62,389 bases of DNA from CAZKNF01 sp964554105 (GTDB lineage Bacteria; Bacteroidota; Rhodothermia; Rhodothermales; VXPQ01), in contig CAZKNF010000014.1 of NCBI GenBank assembly GCA_964554105.1, positions 1 through 62,389 on the forward strand. Reading direction: 5' to 3'. The notes under the pieces were generated by a model, which made no database searches, was not told the origin of the DNA, and was given only the letters and a program-made list of their open reading frames with translations. The translations under genes and the position numbers were made by a program. Shown one piece after another: positions 45,773-53,906 of the stretch; the stretch's first letter is position 1, and each line of letters opens with the position of its first letter.

Positions 45773-48076
45773 ATGTTTGAAGCGCTATTCAAATTCGATC
45801 GCATCAATTTCGCGGAGGGCGCGCTGGGATTCCAGAGTGGGAATGCCGCTGTGCTCTTCGTCGTGATGTTGATCCTGTTGATCGCAGCGCTCGTTTTGCT
45901 CTACCGATCGACGGACCGCTTCGCCCGTCCGCGCGATCGGGCGCTTTCGTTCGGATTGCGGTCTGTCGTACTCCTACTTCTCTGCATCCCCCTTTTCGAG
46001 CCGGTGTTGATCACGCCCGACGTCGTTCCCGATGAAAACTTCGTCGCCGTGCTGGTAGACGCTTCGGAAAGCATGAACGTCCCGGACGCCGGCGGGGATG
46101 CTACGCGATTCAGCGAAACCAGAGAGCTGCTCCTCGAAGGTGGCGGGGCCGTTGCTCCCGCCTTGTCAGAGCATTTCAAAGTTCGATATTATACGTTCGG
46201 CGACCAGGCGCGGCGGGTCGACAGCGTCGCGTCCGCCGCCGCGGACCATCACGAAACGAACATCTCGTCTGCGCTCGATCGAGTGCTGTCCGATTTTCGC
46301 GGTCTGCCGCTGGCCGGCGTGGTCATGCTAACCGACGGTGGAGACAACAGCGGCGAAGTGCCGCTGAACAAAGCTGAGACCTTCCGATCGCGAGACGTCC
46401 CCCTTCACATCGTCGGACTCGGCAGCGAAACGGCGGATCGGGAGCGCGAGCTCGTAGAAGCCGTCGTACATCAGGGCGTCGATGAAACGACTGGCGCCGA
46501 GATCGACGTCAAGGTTCGATCGTGGCGGAACGAATCCGAGCCGGTAGCCATGAGCCTGTACCGAGGGGACGACCTCGTGCAGACCGACCGGCAGGTGCTG
46601 AAGGGCGACGGGAAGATCGATCAGTTTACGCTGTACTACGAGCCCGACGGCACGGAGGCCGACGAATACACCCTTCGCGTCGAGGAGGCATCCGACGAGG
46701 TCAACCTTTCGAACAACCACGCCGACGTGCTGATCGACCCGAGCGAGGATACGCTCCGCGTCTTGATGATCGAAGGACACCCGCGACGAGATTTCAAATT
46801 CATCAAGCGGGCGCTCGACGACGATCCGCTGGTGAACTTCACGTCGATCCTCAGAACGGGTACTGGAAAATATTACAGACAGGGTATTCGTCACCCCGAC
46901 GAGCTGTCGGGCGGGTTTCCAGTCACCGAGGAGGAAATGTTCGCGTTTGATGCCGTACTCTTCGGCGACGTCGAGGCCTCCCACTTCTCTCTCGATCAAC
47001 TCGCTATGATCGAGCGCTTCGTGCGCGTGCGCGGCGGCGGCTTCGGAATGCTCGGCGGGCGCGTTTCTTTCGCGGAAGGCGCGTACTGGGACAACCCGAT
47101 TGCGGATCTTCTGCCGGTCGTGCTCGATCCGGAACGCAGGGCCGTCGTACCGGAGCGGTTCACATCGGACGACGTTCCGGTCGCAGAGCAGGGATTCCGC
47201 TTCACACCGACGCAGGTCGGCATGGACAGCCCTATCCTGCGACTGGCCGCCGCTCCATCGGAGAATCAGTCGCGCTGGTCACAGATGCCGGGGCTTACCA
47301 GCATCAACCTGCTCGGCCCGGTCAAGCCTGGCGCCGCTGTCCTCGCCGAAAAGCCCGACGACGAGTTCGGCGCTCGCGAACCGCTGCTCGTGATACAGCG
47401 GTACGGCAAAGGACGCAGCGCAGCACTGGCGACGGCCGGCACCTGGCGCTGGCAGATGCTGCTCGACGCTGAAGACGGGAGGCACGCCCGATTCTGGCGC
47501 CAGTTCATTCGCTGGCTCGCCGCTTCCGCCCCCGAACGGGTCGATGTCGACGTCGACGGCGACCGCTTCGCGCCGGAGGACGAGGTGCCCGTTCGGGTCG
47601 ACGTCTACGACGAGCGATATTTGCCGACGCAGGAGGCATCCGTGCATGGGACCCTCACCGATCCATTTGGAACAGCAAGCGACGTCACATTTCGGCCGGA
47701 CCTCGGCGACGCCGAATCCTATACGGCAATGCTTCTTCCCTCCAGTGAAGGCGTTTACTCGCTGGAGGTCGCCGCCGATCTGGACGGAGCAGAGATCGGC
47801 CGTGAGACCCACAGTTTTCTCGTTCGTCCTTCCCGAAAAGAGTATCAGGATGCCGTGCTGAAGCGGCCTTTCCTCGAGCATCTTGCCGAAGCTGCAGACG
47901 GCTTTTACTACGCCCCCGCCGATGTCGGGTCGATCACGACAAACCTTCGCAGCCGCCGCACTAGCACGTCTATTTTCGAGATCGATTATCTGTGGGATAT
48001 GCCGTTTTTGTTCGGTCTCGTACTCGTGCTGCTGTCCGCTGAATGGATCTGGCGTCGGCGGAAGGGGCTTCCTTGA
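45773..48076 (+). CDS. Second vWA/GATase-like membrane protein of the MoxR operon
   Basis: A 767-residue protein with two N-terminal helices (VLFVVMLILLIAALVLLY; LRSVVLLLLCIPLFEPVLI), a vWA domain with MIDAS VLVDASESMNVP and GVVMLTDGGDNSG, Ig-like beta domains, and a glutamine-amidotransferase-like domain without the catalytic Cys (VLMIEGHPRRDFKFIK, FVRVRGGGFGMLGGRVSFAEG). It ends with a helix (MPFLFGLVLVLLSAEWIW). A strong GGAGGAG ribosome-binding site precedes ATG 45773, 17 nt after the DUF4175 stop. Probably the periplasm-facing partner of the first vWA protein. Confidence 0.86.
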   Translation: MFEALFKFDRINFAEGALGFQSGNAAVLFVVMLILLIAALVLLYRSTDRFARPRDRALSFGLRSVVLLLLCIPLFEPVLITPDVVPDENFVAVLVDASESMNVPDAGGDATRFSETRELLLEGGGAVAPALSEHFKVRYYTFGDQARRVDSVASAAADHHETNISSALDRVLSDFRGLPLAGVVMLTDGGDNSGEVPLNKAETFRSRDVPLHIVGLGSETADRERELVEAVVHQGVDETTGAEIDVKVRSWRNESEPVAMSLYRGDDLVQTDRQVLKGDGKIDQFTLYYEPDGTEADEYTLRVEEASDEVNLSNNHADVLIDPSEDTLRVLMIEGHPRRDFKFIKRALDDDPLVNFTSILRTGTGKYYRQGIRHPDELSGGFPVTEEEMFAFDAVLFGDVEASHFSLDQLAMIERFVRVRGGGFGMLGGRVSFAEGAYWDNPIADLLPVVLDPERRAVVPERFTSDDVPVAEQGFRFTPTQVGMDSPILRLAAAPSENQSRWSQMPGLTSINLLGPVKPGAAVLAEKPDDEFGAREPLLVIQRYGKGRSAALATAGTWRWQMLLDAEDGRHARFWRQFIRWLAASAPERVDVDVDGDRFAPEDEVPVRVDVYDERYLPTQEASVHGTLTDPFGTASDVTFRPDLGDAESYTAMLLPSSEGVYSLEVAADLDGAEIGRETHSFLVRPSRKEYQDAVLKRPFLEHLAEAADGFYYAPADVGSITTNLRSRRTSTSIFEIDYLWDMPFLFGLVLVLLSAEWIWRRRKGLP

Positions 48077-48112
48077 TGTTTCGGACCGCCAGAATGCTTC
48101 GCAGTTCAGTTT

Positions 48113-49138
48113 ATGCCTGACAGGTCGCCATATCTTTCACTGAGGCCGTTCATCCTGCTCATCTTGATGAGCTTTGGTACCACGAGCCTGCTTCCCGTTC
48201 CTACGTACGCACAGAATGCCGGCACGAGGTACGTGCTCCTGGTCGGCGGACTCGGTGGCGATCCCGCTTATACGGACCGTTTTGGCTCTTATTTAAACGA
48301 TACACGCTCGCTGCTCGTCGATCGCTACGACCTTCCGGAAGACCAGGTGCACGTGCTCGGAGAAAATGCCGTAGCAGACCGTTCGTTTGTCGACGACGTC
48401 TCCACCGCTGAAAACATCCGTGCGCATTTCGAACGTTTGGCCGGAGTCGTGACACCGGACGACTACGTGTACGTGATTTTATTCGGCCACGGCAGCTCCG
48501 ACGGCACGCGGGCGAGCATCAACATTCCGCGGCGGGATCTGGATGATGCCGATTTCTCGGCACTTCTGGACCGGTTGGATGCCGGTCGCATCATCTTCAT
48601 CAACACGGCAAGCGCCAGCGGACCGTTCGCGGAGACGCTCAGCGCCGCAGACCGGATCGTCATCACCGCGACTGCGACGGGCACGCAGCGTGACGAGACG
48701 CGGTTTCCGCAGTATTTCGTGGAGGGGCTGCGCTCACCCGAGGCCGACCTCGACAAGAGCGGCGGACTGTCCGTGCTCGAACTGTTTCAATACGCATCGG
48801 GTGAGACGGCGCGATCGTTCGAGGCCGCGGGCCAGCTTGCGACGGAGCATGCGCTTCTCGACGACGGCGGGGACGGCGAACCGTCGCGGCTCGAAGATCT
48901 CGAAGAGTCGGGCGCAGGCGCGCTCGCATCGCTTACCCATCTCCGACCTCAGCAGGACCCGGCCGAAGTTAGCGAGGCGGACCGCCCCCTGCTGCGTGAG
49001 AAGGATACCCTGCAGCGATCCATTGCAGAGCTGAGAAGCCGACGGTCCGATATGAGTGAGGACGACTACTATGCCGAGCTCGAATCGCTGATGGTGCGGC
49101 TCGCGCAGCTGAACGAACGCCTCGAGGAAGCGCAGTGA
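48113..49138 (+). CDS. C13/caspase-fold protein lacking catalytic cysteine
   Basis: A 341-residue exported protein (signal FILLILMSFGTTSLLPVPTY). The body matches the caspase/legumain (C13) fold: YVLLVGGLGGDPAYTDRF, SLLVDRYDLPEDQVHVLGE, and YVILFGHGSSDG with the His-Gly dyad half. Where the catalytic Cys should be it reads IFINTASASGPF, and the whole protein has no Cys. A C-terminal coiled coil follows (LREKDTLQRSIAELRSRRSD). Active protease is therefore unlikely; a pseudoenzyme or scaffold is the better reading. Last gene of the operon, 36 nt after the second vWA gene. Confidence 0.75.
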   Translation: MPDRSPYLSLRPFILLILMSFGTTSLLPVPTYAQNAGTRYVLLVGGLGGDPAYTDRFGSYLNDTRSLLVDRYDLPEDQVHVLGENAVADRSFVDDVSTAENIRAHFERLAGVVTPDDYVYVILFGHGSSDGTRASINIPRRDLDDADFSALLDRLDAGRIIFINTASASGPFAETLSAADRIVITATATGTQRDETRFPQYFVEGLRSPEADLDKSGGLSVLELFQYASGETARSFEAAGQLATEHALLDDGGDGEPSRLEDLEESGAGALASLTHLRPQQDPAEVSEADRPLLREKDTLQRSIAELRSRRSDMSEDDYYAELESLMVRLAQLNERLEEAQ

Positions 49139-49212
49139 CCTGATCAAGATACTTTGCTTGATGTCCGGGCAGCTTCGGGGTAAAGCTTCCCCAGCCGCGG
49201 TCGTACAGCGGC

Positions 49213-51582
49213 CTATATGCCCCACCGGCCGAGACTCACAAGCGTCACGATTCCGTAGGCGCCTGCCGCCACGAGCATCACGGCGACGAAGCCGATCTCC
49301 ACGGCGAGCAGGGCGGCGAGCGCGGCGCTGACGACCGACAGACAGCCGTTGACGGCCCACGCCCACGGCAGATGATCCCGCTTACGCTGCCTCAGATAGC
49401 GGAGGCCGAGAGGGAATGGCATGCCCATCACGAAGGCCGGAATTCCGACCAGCAAGAGCGCGAGAAACCCCTTTAAGAAAAGAGGCAGCGCGATCGTCGC
49501 CTGTAGGAGCGGCGTCAGTACGGCAGCATATAGAAGAATGAACAGCGCCACGATGCCGGCAGCCACAGCCATCACCGCACGGCTCACCTGAAGCCGCTGC
49601 GACGCCGAGCTTCCGACGCCGGAGAAGATCAAAATCGCTGCCAGCACCGCCGCTACCGCATAGATCGGATGGCCCAGATACAACACGAAACGCTGGATCA
49701 GTACCATCTCGACGAACAGAAATCCGATCCCGAGGCCCGAGAAATACAGAAGGGTCCACGCCTTTCCCCCGCCGGCCCACCGCAATCTGAACAGCGGAAG
49801 GATGATCAGCAGGATCGCGGCCAGGAGGATCTGCACGAATGTCGCCGCCGTGATCAGCGTACCGAGCTCGATGAACGGAAACGACGCAGCACCCATCTCG
49901 CCCAGCATCCTGGGGACCGTGCGCCAGCGGAGAAACTGTGAGAAGTATGGCCGGTCGTCGGTCGCCGGCTCGATGTAGAACTCGTACTCCTCCACGACAT
50001 CCTGGTCGCCGGCCAGAATTCGGTCGATGAGATCGAAAAAAACGGTGTCCTGAAGCGCGTTGAAACGATCGCGTTCTTCCGGCTGAATTCCTGGAAGCAG
50101 AAGCGGATCGAAGGAGTGGCCCTCCGCAAAATCGCGAATACGCGCGACGTCGACGGACTGCAGCGGAGTTCGGGCGGCGACGAACGTCACCGTCCCCCAG
50201 CTCCGAACTGCCGCGAGGTGGTCAACCGGCTCCTCGACCCCGGCGTCACGAAGCGTCCGATCCAGCGTGGTGAGAAGCTTCAGCGGATTGCGATAGGGAT
50301 AATCCATCCACGACGTCACGCTGATCATTCCGTCGGCATCGAGACGCCGCCACATCGACTCGAACGCCTCCAACGTGAGACCATACTGCTCCTGAAGCGC
50401 GAAAAGGCCGAGCGTCCCCCCGAACGCGCCCACGATCGGCTGGGTGATCAAGCCGAAGCTTTCGCGCGATGCCGCGAGGTACGTCCGCGGCTCTTCCGCG
50501 CGGGCCGAGACCGCAGGATGATGCAAAAGCGAGTCCGTCTCACCGGCGAGCTCGTCCCGAAGCAGCGAGAGCACGCTCTCGTGCGGCTCCACCGCCGTCA
50601 CCGTTTCCACCCCGCGGCTCAGCGCGTGCGCCGTATTGCTCCCGGTTCGGGCATATAAATCGAGGACGGATCCCGGACGTCTAATGGCATACGGCAGCGC
50701 CGACGTCGAAAAATCCAGCAGGTGCACCGTATCGGCGGCGGTAACCGGCCCGTACCAATTCCCGTTGTTGAAAATGGCCGCCGTCACAGGGATCTCGCCC
50801 TGATACTGTAGACTCAGACCGGGCGCATACCGCAGCGCCGGCGCCGAAACGACCTGAACGAAACCGTACGGGCTGCTCTCTTCCAGCTCGATCTCCGCTC
50901 CTGGCATGTCGAGGGTCGTGCTCAGATCTTTGTATTGTGAAGGCCGCGGCTCGAAGGGAAACAGCACGAACACGGCGCACACGAGCAGCGCCAGAATACC
51001 CACAGGTCCCTGCCAGTAGCGAAAACGGCGGGGAATCACCATAATACCGGCCGCCACGGCTATCAGGCCGATCGCGGGCGGCAGCAGCGGCGGCTTCAAA
51101 ACCCACATGAGAAACAACGCGGCCAGCGCCCCCAGGCCGGATCCAAGGAGATTCGCGTAATAGTAAGTGCCCGCCTCCTTCGAAAAGCGGATGAGAATGA
51201 GTCCGACCGCCAGCGCCCCGACGAAAAACGGGACGAAAAAGAGGAAATACGTGATCAGGAGTGAGCCGAACTCCGAGAGGTCGGTGAACAGGACGTACGA
51301 ATCAAACCGGGCGGCATCGGTCTGGGCGAGCCACGCGGCGAGCGGCATGGCGGCGCCGCATGCCATCATGGCGGCGGGAACGATCCGGTTGAACCGCCGC
51401 ATCATCCACGCCCGACCGAGAGCGATGGCCGTTCCGCTCGCGCCGAAGCCGAGCAGGGCGACGGAGATGACCATGTAGGCAAAATGGTACCATTGCACGA
51501 GCGACAGCACCTGCATCAGGACGAGCTGAAAGCCGATCAGGGCACTCGAGAGTAGGGCTAACGCCGTGGGAAGTCGGTGCAT
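49213..51582 (-). CDS. Polytopic membrane protein with spermidine-synthase-like domain
   Basis: A 789-residue protein with about seven N-terminal membrane helices (LALLSSALIGFQLVLMQVLS ...), a cytoplasmic-type Rossmann methyltransferase/spermidine-synthase-like middle (VLDLYARTGSNTAHALSRGV, TAVEPHESVLSLLRDEL, YGLTLEAFESMWRRLDADGM) and about seven more C-terminal helices (ILLAAILLIILPLFRL, VAVMLVAAGAYGIVTLVSL). The nucleotide-binding loop has YARTGSN where spermidine synthases have GGGDG, so activity is doubtful. It starts 18 nt after the isoaspartyl methyltransferase stop, forming an operon. Membrane fused spermidine-synthase proteins are widespread but unassigned. Confidence 0.78.
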   Translation of the reverse strand: MHRLPTALALLSSALIGFQLVLMQVLSLVQWYHFAYMVISVALLGFGASGTAIALGRAWMMRRFNRIVPAAMMACGAAMPLAAWLAQTDAARFDSYVLFTDLSEFGSLLITYFLFFVPFFVGALAVGLILIRFSKEAGTYYYANLLGSGLGALAALFLMWVLKPPLLPPAIGLIAVAAGIMVIPRRFRYWQGPVGILALLVCAVFVLFPFEPRPSQYKDLSTTLDMPGAEIELEESSPYGFVQVVSAPALRYAPGLSLQYQGEIPVTAAIFNNGNWYGPVTAADTVHLLDFSTSALPYAIRRPGSVLDLYARTGSNTAHALSRGVETVTAVEPHESVLSLLRDELAGETDSLLHHPAVSARAEEPRTYLAASRESFGLITQPIVGAFGGTLGLFALQEQYGLTLEAFESMWRRLDADGMISVTSWMDYPYRNPLKLLTTLDRTLRDAGVEEPVDHLAAVRSWGTVTFVAARTPLQSVDVARIRDFAEGHSFDPLLLPGIQPEERDRFNALQDTVFFDLIDRILAGDQDVVEEYEFYIEPATDDRPYFSQFLRWRTVPRMLGEMGAASFPFIELGTLITAATFVQILLAAILLIILPLFRLRWAGGGKAWTLLYFSGLGIGFLFVEMVLIQRFVLYLGHPIYAVAAVLAAILIFSGVGSSASQRLQVSRAVMAVAAGIVALFILLYAAVLTPLLQATIALPLFLKGFLALLLVGIPAFVMGMPFPLGLRYLRQRKRDHLPWAWAVNGCLSVVSAALAALLAVEIGFVAVMLVAAGAYGIVTLVSLGRWGI

Positions 51583-51600
51583 AAGGCTTAATCCCGATAC

Positions 51601-52347
51601 CTACTCATCCCGCGTGAAGGGAACGAAACGCACGGGCGCCAGGCTGCGGGTCGATATGCTTTCGCCGTCCTTCTCCACCAGCATCAACGTCTGCGTTCTA
51701 AAGGGCGAGCCGACCGGAATGACCATCCTGCCTCCGTCCCGGAGTTGATCGATGAGCGGAGGCGGAATGTGTTCTGCGGCAGCGGTGACGAGGATTGCGT
51801 CGTAGGGTGCGTGCTCCTCCCAGCCGAAATAGCCGTCGGCGTCCCTGACGTGGACGTTGCCGTATCCGATATCTTGCAGCCGGCTCGTCGCCGTCTGCGC
51901 AAGCTCGGGGATGATTTCGACCGTATAGACATCGTCGACGATCTCGGCGAGCACGGCGGCCTGGAAGCCCGAGCCGGTACCTACCTCCAGGACACGATCC
52001 GAGGAGTCGGGCTGAAGGAGCTCGGTCATGTACGCGACGATGTACGGCTGCGAGATGGTCTGGCCGAATCCGATCGGCAGGGGGCGGTCTTCGTAGGCAT
52101 GCCGCGCCTGGCTCGCATCCACGAAATGATGACGCGGAACGGATCGCATCGCGTCGAGAACGGCGGGATGCTCCACGCCCCGCGCCGCAATCTGGCTGCG
52201 GACCATCTCGAGCCGCTCTTCCCGGTATTCCGTGGTGTCGGCGCGTGCCTGATGCGTCCGATTCGGCAGCTCGGGCGGCTCCACCGCGTAGTCGGAGGCG
52301 AGCATCGCCGAGATGATGAGAGGAAGTATGATTCGGATAGGATGCAT
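51601..52347 (-). CDS. pcm: Protein-L-isoaspartate O-methyltransferase, exported form
   Basis: A 248-residue PCMT that methylates isoaspartyl residues so they can revert to aspartyl. Motifs: SQPYIVAYMTELL, the SAM motif VLEVGTGSGFQAAVLAEI, YTVEIIPELAQTATSRL, and DAILVTAAAEHIPPPLIDQL. Length of the catalytic part is normal. Unusually, ATG 52347 gives an N-terminal hydrophobic segment (IRIILPLIISAMLAS), a signal peptide or anchor, so the enzyme may act in the periplasm. An upstream in-frame ATG would add 15 residues. Diverges from the YCF48-like gene. Confidence 0.87.
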   Translation of the reverse strand: MHPIRIILPLIISAMLASDYAVEPPELPNRTHQARADTTEYREERLEMVRSQIAARGVEHPAVLDAMRSVPRHHFVDASQARHAYEDRPLPIGFGQTISQPYIVAYMTELLQPDSSDRVLEVGTGSGFQAAVLAEIVDDVYTVEIIPELAQTATSRLQDIGYGNVHVRDADGYFGWEEHAPYDAILVTAAAEHIPPPLIDQLRDGGRMVIPVGSPFRTQTLMLVEKDGESISTRSLAPVRFVPFTRDE

Positions 52348-52469
52348 CTTGTACTCGTATCTCGTGATCCTGCAAACAGATACGTCCGGCACGTGCTGCT
52401 GTTCGTTGGCTTTAGCTCTTGCGTTTTCGTTCGCGCAGGTTGGCGCCGCGACTTTGTCGGCATAGAAAC

Positions 52470-52502
52470 TTGTCGATCCGACCTGGCCGGTGCCTATATT
52501 TG
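52470..52502 (+). promoter_or_regulatory. Bacteroidota-type promoter for the YCF48-like T9SS gene
   Basis: TATATTTG at 52495-52502 is a perfect TAnnTTTG (-7) box, with CTTG at 52469-52472 about 22 nt upstream as the -33 element. Transcription would start around 52508, giving a ~25-nt leader before ATG 52533 (AAAAGGG ribosome-binding site). A clear case of the phylum's sigma-A promoter in this window. Confidence 0.6.
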
Positions 52503-52532
52503 GCCGCCACAGAAGTTAAAAGGGATGTCTCT

Positions 52533-53855
52533 ATGGTTAGGTCTGTATTAGTTGTACTTATTTCGTGTGTCGTTCTTCCTCTCGAGGTGCTGCAGGCACA
52601 ATCCTGGGAGACCCTCTCATCCGCTCCCGTCACCAGCCGGCACAACGACGTGTATTTCGTGTCGCCGGATACCGGATGGGTGGTGGACGGTTCGGCGCGC
52701 ATCCACCGAACCCATGACGGCGGACAGACGTGGGAGCAGCAGTTCTTCCAGTCTGAATCGCATCTTCGGTCCGTCGCCTTTCTGGACGCGCAGCGCGGAT
52801 GGGCCGGCAACGTCGGTGTGGGCGAATTCAACACCACCGATCCGACCGTCCTCTACGGCACGAATGACGGCGGCGAGACGTGGGAGTCTGTCGAGGACTT
52901 CGACGGCCCGGCGCCCGCCGGCCTCTGCGGGATGTACGTCGTCGACGACTCGACGATCGTCGCGGTCGGACGCGTCCGCGGTCCGAGCATTTTCGTAAAG
53001 ACCGATGACGGCGGCGAAACCTGGACTTCGAAGGACATGAGCGGCCATGCGGCCGGACTTATCGACGTCTACTTCCCGCACCCGGACACCGGCTTCGCTG
53101 TCGGATTGACCAACGAGACGCATAGTCTCTCGAGCGGCGTCGTCCTCGCGACGACCGACGGCGGCGAGACGTGGGAGACGCGCTTTACCACGACGCGCAG
53201 GGGTGAGTGGAACTGGAAGCTCTCCTTTCCATCCCGCCGGACGGGATACGCGTCGCTGCAGCGCAACAACAGCTCGCCGATTTACTTTCTGAAGACGACC
53301 GACGGCGGCGAAACCTGGCAGGAGAAGCTTTTCATGTCGTCGTACTACTTCGTGCAGGGGATGGGATTCGTGAATGACTCCACTGGTTGGATCGGCGGCA
53401 ACAGCACGCAGCCGGCGTACCAAACGATGGACGGCGGCGATTCGTGGCAGGCCGTCGAAATCGGCAAGCGACTCAACCGCTTTCGTTTCCAGGGTGATTC
53501 GCTCGGCTATGCTGTCGGGGAAACCGTACACAAACTAGCCCTCAGCGCACCGACGGCGATTGCAGCGGACGAGCGCCCGGCGCAGGTGCGTGAGGCTGTC
53601 CATCCGAACCCGTTCACCGACCGAACCACGTTCAGCTATGAATTAGTGGATCATCGACATGTCGAGGTGGCTGTGTACGATGCTCTCGGGCGGCGCGTGC
53701 GAACGCTCGTCGAAGCCGTGCAGCCGCCGGGCTCACACAGCGTGGTATGGGACGGCGCCGGCGACGGCGGCCGCGCATCGGCAGCCGGAATTTACTACGT
53801 CGTGATCCGGTCGGACGAATCGACGCGCACGCGTCCGGTGGTGCTGCTCAGGTAA
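52533..53855 (+). CDS. YCF48/BNR-type propeller protein with T9SS tail
   Basis: A 440-residue secreted protein, signal VLVVLISCVVLPLEVLQAQ. Six propeller blades end with a shared motif: HDGGQTWEQQF, NDGGETWESVED, DDGGETWTSKD, TDGGETWETRF, TDGGETWQEKL and MDGGDSWQAVE, as in YCF48/photosystem-II stability factor-like and BNR sialidase proteins. The C-terminus is a T9SS domain (HPNPFTDRTTFS ... YDALGRRVRTLVEAV). No catalytic residues visible; binding or sensing role. Start at ATG 52533, directly after a TATATTTG promoter; earlier in-frame codons read as non-coding. Confidence 0.85.
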   Translation: MVRSVLVVLISCVVLPLEVLQAQSWETLSSAPVTSRHNDVYFVSPDTGWVVDGSARIHRTHDGGQTWEQQFFQSESHLRSVAFLDAQRGWAGNVGVGEFNTTDPTVLYGTNDGGETWESVEDFDGPAPAGLCGMYVVDDSTIVAVGRVRGPSIFVKTDDGGETWTSKDMSGHAAGLIDVYFPHPDTGFAVGLTNETHSLSSGVVLATTDGGETWETRFTTTRRGEWNWKLSFPSRRTGYASLQRNNSSPIYFLKTTDGGETWQEKLFMSSYYFVQGMGFVNDSTGWIGGNSTQPAYQTMDGGDSWQAVEIGKRLNRFRFQGDSLGYAVGETVHKLALSAPTAIAADERPAQVREAVHPNPFTDRTTFSYELVDHRHVEVAVYDALGRRVRTLVEAVQPPGSHSVVWDGAGDGGRASAAGIYYVVIRSDESTRTRPVVLLR

Positions 53856-53906
53856 CCGAAGCGCAGGCCATCGTTCAGCAGCTCCATCCAATACCATTTC
53901 GGAATC

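Noticed and set aside
49139..49212. Bidirectional terminator between convergent genes
   Set aside because: Only short GGGG/CCCC and ATCAAG/CTTGAT pairings, no convincing stem with T-run.
52617..53531. 304-codon ORF opposite the YCF48-like gene
   Set aside because: Mirror of the repeated DGGETW codons (LPRLAAVIR-type repeats); the sense strand has signal peptide, promoter and T9SS tail.
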